Shown: positions 7,563-16,220 of the stretch, piece after piece | Layout: each line of letters starts with the position of its first letter | How positions within the stretch are numbered: position 1 is the stretch's first letter | DNA from: Nitratireductor indicus C115 | Lineage (GTDB): Bacteria > Pseudomonadota > Alphaproteobacteria > Rhizobiales > Rhizobiaceae | NCBI RefSeq assembly: GCF_000300515.1 | Contig: NZ_AMSI01000005.1 | Span: 1-64,000 of the forward strand | Direction of reading: 5' to 3' | Length of the DNA: 64,000 bases | The notes under the pieces: generated by a model | The model's database searches: none | The model's input: only the letters and a program-made list of their open reading frames with translations | What the model was told of the DNA's origin: nothing | Position numbers and translations under genes: made by a program

Positions 7563-8375
7563 GTGCGCTATCATATAGAAAATGGAATTGCCCATTTTGT
7601 CTTAGACAATGGGAAAATGAATGTTCTTACGCCTCAGGCATATAAGGACTTCTATTCTTTTCTTTGCGATTTCGAAATCGATCGTGAAGCCCGTGTAGGA
7701 ATATTTTACGGGGCCGGCTACGACGAAGGCCGCTCCTTTTGCGCCGGCGACGACATCAAAAACAAATATCGACCAAAACGAACGCGTCAGGAAGAGCTTG
7801 AAGCCTTCCTCTTCCTCCATCAGGACGAGGGGGACACGCCGTCACGACCGGGCTGGGAAGAAGATGTCTATCGCCACCGGCGCTACAAGCCGATCATCGC
7901 GGCGGTGAGCGGATATTGTCTTGGCGCAGGCATGGCCTGCATGCTCCAGCACAGCGATATCCGCATCGCTGAACCCGGAGCGCGTTTCGGCCTGCCCGAA
8001 GTCTCCTTCGGGGCTGCTGGCCTCTCCGGTGTTACCCGGCTTGCCCGCCATATCGCACCGGCCGATGCGGCCTGGATCGCCCTGACGGGCGAATTCGTGC
8101 CGGCGGAAGAAGCAGCGCGGATGCGCCTTATCAATGAAGTGGTGCCCAAGGACAGGCTGCTGGAGCGTGCGGCCGAAATTGCCCGCCTGATTGCCCGGCA
8201 TCCGCCGACGGCGGTGCGGGTGGAGATGGAGGCGCTGGAGATCGGCCAGACAATGGACCGCCACGATGCCGCACGCTTCGGACAGCAGCTCTACAAGCTG
8301 CATCGCACCAATTACGAGGGTTACGGCTCGGAAGAGGGCTTCTTCGCCGGTCGCAGCAAAAAGAAGGACGTTTGA
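7563..8375 (+). CDS. enoyl-CoA hydratase/isomerase (crotonase) family protein
   Basis: A 270-residue cytoplasmic crotonase-fold enzyme acting on a CoA thioester. The oxyanion-hole segments are present (FCAGDDIKN and GYCLGAGMACML), and RFGLPEVSFG carries the first conserved acidic residue. The region where classical hydratases have the second catalytic Glu reads AADAAWIAL-like and lacks it, so a hydrolase or decarboxylase-like chemistry is possible. Start is GTG at 7563. It is the first gene of a nine-gene operon and is followed after one base by the CoA ligase. The substrate cannot be read from sequence. Confidence 0.85.
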   Translation: MRYHIENGIAHFVLDNGKMNVLTPQAYKDFYSFLCDFEIDREARVGIFYGAGYDEGRSFCAGDDIKNKYRPKRTRQEELEAFLFLHQDEGDTPSRPGWEEDVYRHRRYKPIIAAVSGYCLGAGMACMLQHSDIRIAEPGARFGLPEVSFGAAGLSGVTRLARHIAPADAAWIALTGEFVPAEEAARMRLINEVVPKDRLLERAAEIARLIARHPPTAVRVEMEALEIGQTMDRHDAARFGQQLYKLHRTNYEGYGSEEGFFAGRSKKKDV

Positions 8376-8376
8376 C

Positions 8377-10035
8377 GTGACATTGATGGAGAGGATTGCC
8401 GAAAGCGACGAGGCGTTCCGCCGACGGGTCGAGGCCGAGCCCCTGCCCTGCAATCTCGGCGCGCTGCTCGACCAAGCGGTCGAGCGCTTCGCGGACGATC
8501 CGGCATGGGTGTTCGTCGAGCAGGACCTGCCGGCGCTGTCATGGCGCGATCTTTCGGAACTCGTGTCGCGCTCGGCAAACGCTTTCGCCGCCATGGGTGT
8601 GCGCAAGGGATCGCATGTGGGCGTGATGCTGCCGAACATCCCGCAAAGTCTTGCCGCCTGGCTCGGCCTCGCCCGGCTTGGCGCGCGCATGATCCCCATC
8701 AATCCGGGCTACACGCCCGATGAGCTGAAATACTGGCTGACTGACGGGGACGCGGAATTTCTCCTGATGGACGGAGCCAAGTTCGACACGTTTCTGGCCG
8801 TGGAAAAGGATGCCCCTCTTCTTTCACGCGAGCGCATGGCGATCTGGGGCGATCCAATCGACGGTTTCAAGCATTGGCAGAACCTTCTCGATACGGCATC
8901 GCCCAGCTTCAGCGAAGGCGAGACGGTCGATATCGATGACATCGTCAGTATCCAGTACACCTCCGGTTCGACCGGCTGGCCGAAAGGTTGCCTCCTCTCG
9001 CATCGATACTGGATCGTCTGCGGCAAGGTGGTTTCGGAGATGTGGCCGGGCCTCAAGCGCATCCAGTGCGACCTGCCCTTCTACTACATGGGACCTCTCT
9101 GGCGCTTCACGATGGCCGCGTTTCAGGGGGCTGCCCTCTACGTTCCGCCCGCCTACAGCCTGTCGCGTTTCCGGGAACGCGTGCGCGACTATGAATACGA
9201 CATGGCGTGGATGACGAACCCGGTCGCCATGCTGGAACCGGCCCCCATCGAGGATGAGCACAAGCTCACCATGATTGCCACCTTCGGTATGGGCCCCAGC
9301 CTGCAATCCTCCATCGCCGGGCGCTACAAGGTTCCGGTTCGCGATGCCTTCGGGATGACAGAAATCGGCTTTGCCATCGGTTGCCGGCTCAATGACGACC
9401 GTTCCGTGGGCATCGGCACCTGCGGCAAGATACTGCCTCTGCGTGAGGGAAAGATCGCCGATCCTGAGGGCAATGAACTGCCCGATGGCGAAATCGGGGA
9501 ATTGTGCATTACAGGCCCCGGCATCCTGCAGGGATATTACAAGAAGAAAGAAGCTACCGACGGCGCCTTCCATGGTCGCTGGTTCCGCACAGGCGATCTC
9601 GCGCGCCGCGATGCAGATGGCTACTACTACATCGTCGGCCGCATCAAGGACATGATCCGCCGCAGTGCGGAGAACATCTCCGTAACGGAGGTGGAAAGCG
9701 CCCTCTCGACCCTAAGCGAGATCGAGGACGTTGCCGTTCACGGCGTGAAGGACGAGAAGCGCGGCGAGGAAGTGAAGGCATGCCTCGTCCTCAAGGAAGG
9801 CAAAACGCCTCAGGACCTGCCACCCGAAGCCGTCCTCGACCATGCTCGCGGGCATCTCGCGCGCTTCAAGGTGCCCCGCTACATCCAGTATTACACAGTG
9901 TTCCCGCGCACGGGTTCCAACAAGATCGCCAAGAAGCGCCTGCAGGACGGCGAGGGACAGGTGTTGACAGGAACCTTCGATGCAACAACGGGCGCATGGT
10001 CAGAACCGCCCTTCGGAAAAGCGGGAGATGCGTGA
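8377..10035 (+). CDS. AMP-forming acyl-CoA synthetase / ligase
   Basis: A 552-residue ANL-superfamily ligase that activates a carboxylic acid to its CoA thioester at the expense of ATP. Visible motifs: the P-loop-like YTSGSTGWPKG, FGMTEIG, TGDLARRDADGYYYIVGRIKD and the C-terminal catalytic lysine region GSNKIAKKRL. Overall style is similar to CaiC-like and medium-chain ligases. GTG at 8377 is taken as start because AAGGA lies eight bases upstream; an ATG at 8386 is possible. It sits between two crotonases and upstream of a peptide-type importer, so its substrate is likely the imported compound or a derivative of it. The exact acid is unknown. Confidence 0.9.
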   Translation: MTLMERIAESDEAFRRRVEAEPLPCNLGALLDQAVERFADDPAWVFVEQDLPALSWRDLSELVSRSANAFAAMGVRKGSHVGVMLPNIPQSLAAWLGLARLGARMIPINPGYTPDELKYWLTDGDAEFLLMDGAKFDTFLAVEKDAPLLSRERMAIWGDPIDGFKHWQNLLDTASPSFSEGETVDIDDIVSIQYTSGSTGWPKGCLLSHRYWIVCGKVVSEMWPGLKRIQCDLPFYYMGPLWRFTMAAFQGAALYVPPAYSLSRFRERVRDYEYDMAWMTNPVAMLEPAPIEDEHKLTMIATFGMGPSLQSSIAGRYKVPVRDAFGMTEIGFAIGCRLNDDRSVGIGTCGKILPLREGKIADPEGNELPDGEIGELCITGPGILQGYYKKKEATDGAFHGRWFRTGDLARRDADGYYYIVGRIKDMIRRSAENISVTEVESALSTLSEIEDVAVHGVKDEKRGEEVKACLVLKEGKTPQDLPPEAVLDHARGHLARFKVPRYIQYYTVFPRTGSNKIAKKRLQDGEGQVLTGTFDATTGAWSEPPFGKAGDA

Positions 10036-10850
10036 TGGATCATCTCGTGCATACCTTCGAGGAAAACGTTCTCACGCTGACCCTCAACAGGCCCGAAAAG
10101 CTGAATGCCCTGACACCCGATATATACAAGGCGCTTGGCGACCTCATCGAGGAAGCGAGCGGCAAGGATGATTGCAAGGCAATCGTCCTGAAGGGAGCCG
10201 GCCGCGCGTTTTCCTCGGGTTTCGATCTCAAGCTCGAGGTCTCGCATCGCTCGCACGCGCAGAAACTCCACACGCTGCAGAATGTCGCAAACCGGCTGCG
10301 CTGGGCCATATGGCGCTCGCCCAAACCGGTTGTGGCGGCGATCCACGGCTACTGCCTCGGCGGCGCCTTCGAACTCATGCTTCCCTGCGATTTCACGATC
10401 GCTTCGGAAGAGTGTCAGCTCGGCGAACCGGAAATCCTGTTCGGTGCCGGCCCTGCCTTCATGATGGTGCCGTGGATGACTGGGCATAAACGTGCCAAGG
10501 ACGTTCTTCTGTCCGGTCGCAGGATCAGTGCCCGCGAAGCGCTCGACATGGGGCTCGTCACATCCGTCGTCGCATCCGGCACGCATGAGGAAGAAGCGGA
10601 GCGCCTGGTCAGGACGCTGTGCGCCATACCCGCGCCCGCCATCGCCATGAACAAGCGCGGCATAAACCGCGCCTATGAAACCATGGGCATGGGACCGCAT
10701 CTGGAAAGCTGGGCGGAAAGCACGGCTTATCTCGGCTATGTGATCGAGGAGGAAGGCAGCGAGTTTCAAAAGATACTCGAGCGCGAAGGCACGAGCGCGG
10801 CGCTCAGGTGGCGTGAAAACCGTTTTGGCTCCGGAAAGGACAAGGCGTAA
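10035..10850 (+). CDS. enoyl-CoA hydratase/isomerase (crotonase) family protein
   Basis: A 271-residue crotonase, distinct in sequence from the first one in the operon. It has LNRPEKLNALTP near the N-terminus, the oxyanion motif FSSGFDLKL, GYCLGGAFELMLPCDF and LGEPEILFGAGP. Only the first catalytic acidic position is clear. Its ATG overlaps the ligase stop (TGATG), and its own stop overlaps the next gene's start, so it is translationally coupled. It presumably works on the CoA ester made by the ligase. Whether it hydrates, isomerises or cleaves is not determinable here. Confidence 0.87.
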   Translation: MDHLVHTFEENVLTLTLNRPEKLNALTPDIYKALGDLIEEASGKDDCKAIVLKGAGRAFSSGFDLKLEVSHRSHAQKLHTLQNVANRLRWAIWRSPKPVVAAIHGYCLGGAFELMLPCDFTIASEECQLGEPEILFGAGPAFMMVPWMTGHKRAKDVLLSGRRISAREALDMGLVTSVVASGTHEEEAERLVRTLCAIPAPAIAMNKRGINRAYETMGMGPHLESWAESTAYLGYVIEEEGSEFQKILEREGTSAALRWRENRFGSGKDKA

Positions 10851-11764
10851 TGCAGGTTTTCCTGCGACAGGCCATTCTGGGCATTCTGGTCGTTCTTTCG
10901 GCGCTGACCCTGACCTTTATCCTGGTCCGGCTGAGCGGCGATCCGACCAGCATCATCCTGCCGCAGGATGCAACCGAGGCGCAGCGCGCCCTGCTGCGCG
11001 AGCAGCTCGGATTGAACCAGAGCCTGGTGACACAGTTTCTTTCCTACCTTGGAAACGCGGTGACGGGGGATTTTGGCAAATCCTATTTCGATTCCGAATC
11101 CGTGACCTCCATCGTCATGCGCCACCTGCCCAACACGCTGGTTCTGGCCGGTGCTTCCCTGGCGATCGCCTGCCTTTTTGCCCTGCCGCTTGGCGTGATG
11201 GCGGCGGTTTGGCGCGACGGTCCCGTGGATCGCTTCGTGCAGGTCGCCGCGGTCATCGGGGCTTCCATGCCCTCCTTCTGGGTGGGATTGCTTCTGATCC
11301 AGGTCTTCGCCGTCGGCCTCAACCTCTTCCCGACCTACGGGACAGGTTCTGCGGCGCATCTTGCCCTCCCTGCCCTGACGCTCGCCATCTATGCCTTTCC
11401 GAGCCTTGCCCGCCTTACACGCTCCTCAATGCTGGAAGTATTACCGCAGAGCTATGTGATGGCGGCGCGAGCCAAGGGCATGCCGGAAAGCCGTGTCATC
11501 AGCCGCACCGTTCTGCGCAACGGCATGGTTCCCGTGCTCACATTGCTGGCGCTTGAAATCGGCAATCTGATCGGCGGTGCCGTGCTGACCGAAACCGTCT
11601 TCGCCTGGGAGGGGATCGGCCGCCTTGCCATTACCTCGATCCAGCGGAGAGACTTCCCCGTGGTACAGGGCGTCGTGGCCTATGTGGCCGTCGGCTTCGT
11701 GATCGTAACCTTCCTCGCCGAAGTCGCAATCCGCTTTGTCAATCCGCGGCTGAGGCACAAGTGA
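10850..11764 (+). CDS. peptide/opine-type ABC transporter permease (DppB-like)
   Basis: A 304-residue inner-membrane permease with about six spans and the DppB/OppB N-terminal signature (LRQAILGILVVLSALTLTF). The ATPase-coupling EAA loop reads SYVMAARAKGMPESR. It forms the heteromeric channel with the next gene. ATG overlaps the previous stop (TAATG). The Dpp/Opp family moves dipeptides, nickel chelates, opines and other small compounds; the neighbouring CoA-dependent enzymes suggest an amide- or amine-containing carboxylate, but this is inference. Confidence 0.9.
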   Translation: MQVFLRQAILGILVVLSALTLTFILVRLSGDPTSIILPQDATEAQRALLREQLGLNQSLVTQFLSYLGNAVTGDFGKSYFDSESVTSIVMRHLPNTLVLAGASLAIACLFALPLGVMAAVWRDGPVDRFVQVAAVIGASMPSFWVGLLLIQVFAVGLNLFPTYGTGSAAHLALPALTLAIYAFPSLARLTRSSMLEVLPQSYVMAARAKGMPESRVISRTVLRNGMVPVLTLLALEIGNLIGGAVLTETVFAWEGIGRLAITSIQRRDFPVVQGVVAYVAVGFVIVTFLAEVAIRFVNPRLRHK

Positions 11765-12627
11765 TGGCGGCGATGGCGCGAAAGCTCACCTCCTTGCGCG
11801 GCAGTCAGATCATCGTGGCGCTGGCCCTGGTCTTTCTGCTGGTTCTGGCCGTGATGGCGGTGACAGGCGACCTGATGGCTCCGATGAACGCCGCCCGCCA
11901 ATCCCTGAGAGCCCGTCTCATGCCACCCGGTTTCGAGGGGCGGCAGGGCATTCACTGGCTGGGTACCGATTCGGTGGGCCGCGACATCCTTTCCCTGATC
12001 GTGGCAGGCGCGCGACCGGCCATTCTCGTCTCGGGATTTGCCGTCGCGCTCGCAGCGCTGTTCGGTGTGTCGCTCGGCATGTTTGCCGGTTATCGCGGCG
12101 GACGCATGGGCGGATTGCTGCTCTACATTACCAATATCCAGCTCGCCTTTCCCTTCTTCCTGCTCGCCGTAACCATCGTCGGTATCATGCGCCCCTCGAT
12201 CCCCCTCGTGGTCTTCGTGATCGCGCTCGGCTGCTGGGTGCCTTTCGCCCGCATCTCCTATTCGGAGACAATGCAGGTGGTGGAGCAGGAATATATCGAG
12301 GCGGTTCGCGTCATGCGCGGCGGGACAGCCCGCATCCTCCTGCGGCACGTCCTTCCCAATATCCTGCCCAACATATTGGTGCTCGCCACCTTCGCCCTTG
12401 GAACAGCGATCGTCATGGAGAGCGGGCTTTCCTTTGTCGGCCTCGGCGTGCCGACCAAGACGCCTACCTGGGGACGCATGCTCTCGGAAGGGCGCGACTA
12501 CATCAGCACCGCCTGGTGGCTGACCTTCTTTCCCGGTCTCGCAATCTTTCTGCTCGTCCTGTCGATCAATGTGTGCGGCGAACGGCTTCGGGACATTACG
12601 GACCCAAAACAAGCAGGCAAACAATAA
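11764..12627 (+). CDS. peptide/opine-type ABC transporter permease (DppC-like)
   Basis: A 287-residue inner-membrane partner permease. It has the DppC-type periplasmic motif HWLGTDSVGRDILS near residue 63, about six spans and the EAA loop EYIEAVRVMRGGTAR. Start ATG at 11764 overlaps the preceding stop by one base (TGATG); a GTG one codon upstream is possible. Together with the DppB-like protein it completes the membrane channel. Confidence 0.9.
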   Translation: MAAMARKLTSLRGSQIIVALALVFLLVLAVMAVTGDLMAPMNAARQSLRARLMPPGFEGRQGIHWLGTDSVGRDILSLIVAGARPAILVSGFAVALAALFGVSLGMFAGYRGGRMGGLLLYITNIQLAFPFFLLAVTIVGIMRPSIPLVVFVIALGCWVPFARISYSETMQVVEQEYIEAVRVMRGGTARILLRHVLPNILPNILVLATFALGTAIVMESGLSFVGLGVPTKTPTWGRMLSEGRDYISTAWWLTFFPGLAIFLLVLSINVCGERLRDITDPKQAGKQ

Positions 12628-12646
12628 CACCGCAAAGGAGAATGAA

Positions 12647-14209
12647 ATGGGAGTGCATTCTAGAACCCGGGCACGTTTCACAGCCCTTCACGGAACACGC
12701 GCGGCGATGCTTGCCTTCGGGCTCTCGCTCACGGCAGCCCCGTTCTCGCTGTCCGATGCGCTGGCGCAAACCGCCACCGCCCGTATTGCTCTGAGCGGCG
12801 GCCTCGACCGGCTCGATCCTTCCATGAGCGCCAACGGCACCGATCTCGTGGTGATGTCGCAGATTTACGAGACCCTTTTGCAGATCGATCCGGCAACGGG
12901 CGAACTGAAGCCGAAACTCGCTGAATCCTATTCGGCCAAATCGCCGACGGTCTGGGAAATCAAGCTGCGCAAAGACGTGACGTTTCACGATGGAACGCCG
13001 CTGACGGCAGCGGATGTGAAATACACGCTCCAACGCCTTCTCGACAAGGATCTCGGCTCGCCCCACTATTCGCAGCTCACCAGCATCAAGGAAGTGCGCG
13101 CCGTCGACGACCATACCGTCGAAATCGAGACGGAGACGCCCAATCCCGTCCTGATGCGCCGCATGCAGCCGATCGGCGGCAGCGGACGCGTGTTCATCGT
13201 TTCCAAGGCCTATTTCGAAAGCCACACGCCAGAAGAACTGATCAACCAGCCCATGGGGACCGGTCCCTACAAGCTGGAAAGCTGGCAGAAGGGCAATTCG
13301 CTCACGCTGGCGCGCAACGAAGATTACTGGGGCGAGAAGCCGGCCATCGAAAAGGGTATCTTCACCTTCATTCCCGAGAACTCCACGCGCGTGAATGCCC
13401 TCCTCCAAGGTGAAGTGGACGTCATTCAGCGCCTGCCCATCTCCGATGTGGAGCGGGTCAAGCAATCCGATAACGCCCATGTCGTGTCGAGCCCGAACGG
13501 TCTCGTTCACACGCTGCTCCTGGATTCCAGCAAGCCGCCCTTCGACGATATCGATGTCCGCAAGGCCTTTGCCCATGCGCTCGACACAGAAGACATGGTG
13601 GACGGCCTTCTGGGAGAATATGGCCGTGTGCTTGGCGTCCCGCTTGGGCCGAATGCCGTCCAGTTCGACGACACTATCGAACCCTATGCATACGATCCCG
13701 ACCTTTCGGAGAAGCTTCTCGAAGGCAAGACGCCGATAAAGCTCGACACCTTCACCTCGGACGGGCGCTATGTGAACGACCGCGACTTCTATCAGGTCAT
13801 CAATTCGCAGCTTGACCAGGTCGGCTTCGAGATCACCCCACAGACATTGGAATGGGGGCGCTTCATCAACATGATGCAGAACCGCAGCGGTGGCCCATTC
13901 TACATTATCGGCTGGGACTTCGGCGAAGGCGATGCCAGCAAGATGAACTCCTTCCTGCAATCGAGTTCGGCGCTTTCGGTGACGCAGGATGCCGAATATG
14001 ACCGGCTCGTGGCTGCTGCGGGACAGGAACCGGACGACGCCAAGCGCACGGAAATCTGGAAACAGGTGCAGAAATATGTGCACGACCAGTATTTCATCGC
14101 CGCTGTATGGCAGGCCTCGTCCCTTTACGGCTTCTCCAAGAAGCTGGATTGGACCGCGAATTTCGGGGAGAATCTCGCTCTCTCGGAATTCAAGCTCTCC
14201 CAGCAGTGA
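12647..14209 (+). CDS. periplasmic substrate-binding protein, Dpp/Opp (SBP_bac_5) family
   Basis: A 520-residue exported solute-binding protein. A long signal peptide with twin-Arg-free n-region and hydrophobic stretch (MLAFGLSLTAAPFSLS) ends near DALAQT, about residue 40. The mature part has the family-5 pattern: GGLDRLDPSMSANGTD, LAESYSAKSPTVWEIKLRKD, TFHDGTPLTAADVKYTL and GTGPYKLESW. AAAGGAG precedes the ATG by six bases, the strongest ribosome binding site in the operon, consistent with the need for excess binding protein. It sets the specificity of the importer; the ligand is unknown. Confidence 0.92.
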   Translation: MGVHSRTRARFTALHGTRAAMLAFGLSLTAAPFSLSDALAQTATARIALSGGLDRLDPSMSANGTDLVVMSQIYETLLQIDPATGELKPKLAESYSAKSPTVWEIKLRKDVTFHDGTPLTAADVKYTLQRLLDKDLGSPHYSQLTSIKEVRAVDDHTVEIETETPNPVLMRRMQPIGGSGRVFIVSKAYFESHTPEELINQPMGTGPYKLESWQKGNSLTLARNEDYWGEKPAIEKGIFTFIPENSTRVNALLQGEVDVIQRLPISDVERVKQSDNAHVVSSPNGLVHTLLLDSSKPPFDDIDVRKAFAHALDTEDMVDGLLGEYGRVLGVPLGPNAVQFDDTIEPYAYDPDLSEKLLEGKTPIKLDTFTSDGRYVNDRDFYQVINSQLDQVGFEITPQTLEWGRFINMMQNRSGGPFYIIGWDFGEGDASKMNSFLQSSSALSVTQDAEYDRLVAAAGQEPDDAKRTEIWKQVQKYVHDQYFIAAVWQASSLYGFSKKLDWTANFGENLALSEFKLSQQ

Positions 14210-15210
14210 CGGTCGGCGTGACCCTTCCGCCCCCGACACCCACGCTCCGCGTCGAGGACCTGAACGTCTCGTTCAGGTCCCGGGCGGGCCATGTGGACAT
14301 CGTTCGCGGCGTGTCCTTCGACATTGCCAAGGGCGAGGTGTTCGCGATCATCGGGGAATCGGGCTCCGGCAAATCGACCGCCGCCCAAGCGATCATGGGG
14401 CTTCTGCCCGATCATGCGCGCGTGAGCGGCGGCCTGCTGCTTGGCGGCGAAGATATCGCCCATATCTCCGCCCGCGCGCGGCGGCGGCTTCTGGGACAAC
14501 GGATTTCCTTCATCAGCCAGGATGCGCTTTCCGCCCTCAACCCCTGCACCACCGTCGGCTACCAGATCGCCGAGGTGATGATGGTGCATCGCGGAACACC
14601 GCGCCGCCAAGCCATGGAACGGGCGGTCGAGCTGCTTGCGCTGACGGGAATATCTGCGCCCGAGGAACGGGTGAACCACTATCCTCATCAATTTTCTGGC
14701 GGCATGCGGCAAAGAGCGCTCATCGCCATGGCGCTGGCGCTCGAACCGGAACTGCTCATCGCCGATGAGCCTACCACGGCGCTCGATGCAACCATCAAGG
14801 CACAGATACTGGAGCTTCTGTCGTCGTTGCGCGCCAGGTTCGGCATGTCCGTTCTGCTCATCACGCACGACATGGGGGCCGTCGCGCGGCTCGCTGATCG
14901 GCTGCTCGTGATGTATGCCGGCAAGGCGGCCGAGGTCGGCCAGGCAACGGACGTGTTCGCCGCGCCGCAGCATCCTTACACGCGTGCGCTGCTGCGCTCG
15001 ATGCCCAGGCTCGACCGGCCCGGCGAAGCGCTGGTTTCCATTCCCGGAAGCCCGCCCGTTCCGAGCAACCCCGTCGCCGGATGCGCCTTCCATCCGCGTT
15101 GCGAGCAGATGGGCGAGGTTTGCATGAGGATCGCACCGGAGGAAGCGCTCCTGCGGGACGGACACCGGGTTGCCTGCCACTTCGCTTCGAGGGAGCCAAC
15201 CGATGCATGA
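14206..15210 (+). CDS. ABC transporter ATPase (DppD-like)
   Basis: A 334-residue ATPase subunit that powers import. Walker A GESGSGKST, Q-loop ISFISQDALSALNP, signature FSGGMRQRALIAMAL and Walker B LLIADEPTTALD are all intact. The C-terminal oligopeptide-transporter extension contains the cysteine cluster CAFHPRCEQMGEVC, a conserved metal-site feature of this family. GTG at 14206 overlaps the binding-protein stop by four bases; the exact start is uncertain because no clear ribosome binding site is seen. Confidence 0.9.
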   Translation: MTVGVTLPPPTPTLRVEDLNVSFRSRAGHVDIVRGVSFDIAKGEVFAIIGESGSGKSTAAQAIMGLLPDHARVSGGLLLGGEDIAHISARARRRLLGQRISFISQDALSALNPCTTVGYQIAEVMMVHRGTPRRQAMERAVELLALTGISAPEERVNHYPHQFSGGMRQRALIAMALALEPELLIADEPTTALDATIKAQILELLSSLRARFGMSVLLITHDMGAVARLADRLLVMYAGKAAEVGQATDVFAAPQHPYTRALLRSMPRLDRPGEALVSIPGSPPVPSNPVAGCAFHPRCEQMGEVCMRIAPEEALLRDGHRVACHFASREPTDA

Positions 15211-16195
15211 ACCTTCAGGCAACGGCATTCCCCTTCTCGAAATCAGGGATCTCTCCAAAACCTATTTCATAGGGCAAGGGCTTTTCAGAGAGCCTGTCGA
15301 GCTCAATGCGGTGAGCGGCGTGTCGCTGCGTCTCGATAAGGGCCAGACGCTCGGCATTGTCGGTGAATCCGGCTGCGGAAAATCCACGCTTTCGCGCATG
15401 CTTGCCGGGACGACGGGCGCCACGTCCGGCAGGATCCTGCTGGAAGGCCAGGATGTGACGAACCTGCCCGAACGCCAGCGCAACAAGGCACTGCAACATG
15501 TGCAGATGGTGTTTCAATCGCCCTACAGTTCACTGAACCCGCGCATGAGGATTGCCGATATCGTGCGTGAGCCGCTCGATGTGCACCGAAGGGACCTTTC
15601 CGCGAAGCAACGCGGCGAGCGCGCCCTTGAAATGCTGGAGCGGGTGGGTATCGGTAAGGAGATGGCGCAGCGAATGCCGCATCAGCTCTCCGGCGGTCAA
15701 CAGCAGCGTGTGGGCATCGCACGCGCGCTGATATCGGATGTGCGGCTGGTAATCTGCGACGAACCTGTCTCGGCGCTCGATGTCTCCGTGCAGGCGCAGG
15801 TGATCAACCTTCTGCGCGAACTGCAAACCTCCCTGCAGGTCTCCTACGTGTTCGTGTCGCATGACCTTGCCGTTGTCGCGAATATCTCCGACCTGATCGC
15901 GGTCATGTATCTTGGCAAGGTGGTGGAATACGGCCGGGCGCAGGACGTCCTGCAATCGCCACGCCATCCCTACACGCAGGCCCTGGTCGACAGTGCGAAT
16001 GTGCCCGACCCGGCCCTGGAGAAATCCCGCACGCCGCGCATCCTGAAGGGCGAAATTCCCAAACCTACCGACCCTCCCTCCGGATGCCGCTTCCGCACCC
16101 GTTGCTGGATGGCACAGGAACGCTGCGCTATCGAACAGCCGGAGCTGAAACAGCGCGACGGCTCCCCCCAGTCCGTCGCCTGTCATTTCGTTTGA
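15203..16195 (+). CDS. ABC transporter ATPase (DppF-like)
   Basis: A 330-residue second ATPase that forms a heterodimer with the DppD-like protein. Walker A GESGCGKST, signature LSGGQQQRVGIARAL and Walker B LVICDEPVSALD are intact. The C-terminal CRFRTRCWMAQERC cysteine cluster is present. ATG at 15203 overlaps the previous gene by eight bases and has GAGGGAG upstream. This completes a five-component importer (two permeases, one binding protein, two ATPases). Confidence 0.9.
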   Translation: MHEPSGNGIPLLEIRDLSKTYFIGQGLFREPVELNAVSGVSLRLDKGQTLGIVGESGCGKSTLSRMLAGTTGATSGRILLEGQDVTNLPERQRNKALQHVQMVFQSPYSSLNPRMRIADIVREPLDVHRRDLSAKQRGERALEMLERVGIGKEMAQRMPHQLSGGQQQRVGIARALISDVRLVICDEPVSALDVSVQAQVINLLRELQTSLQVSYVFVSHDLAVVANISDLIAVMYLGKVVEYGRAQDVLQSPRHPYTQALVDSANVPDPALEKSRTPRILKGEIPKPTDPPSGCRFRTRCWMAQERCAIEQPELKQRDGSPQSVACHFV

Positions 16196-16220
16196 ATCAA
16201 ACCCGCAAAGAAAACGCACC

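Noticed and set aside
12596-14239. Very long open frame antisense to the substrate-binding protein gene (547 codons)
   Set aside because: It is the mirror of a GC-rich gene with strong codon bias. Its translation has no family motifs, no ribosome binding site, and conflicts with a well-supported gene.
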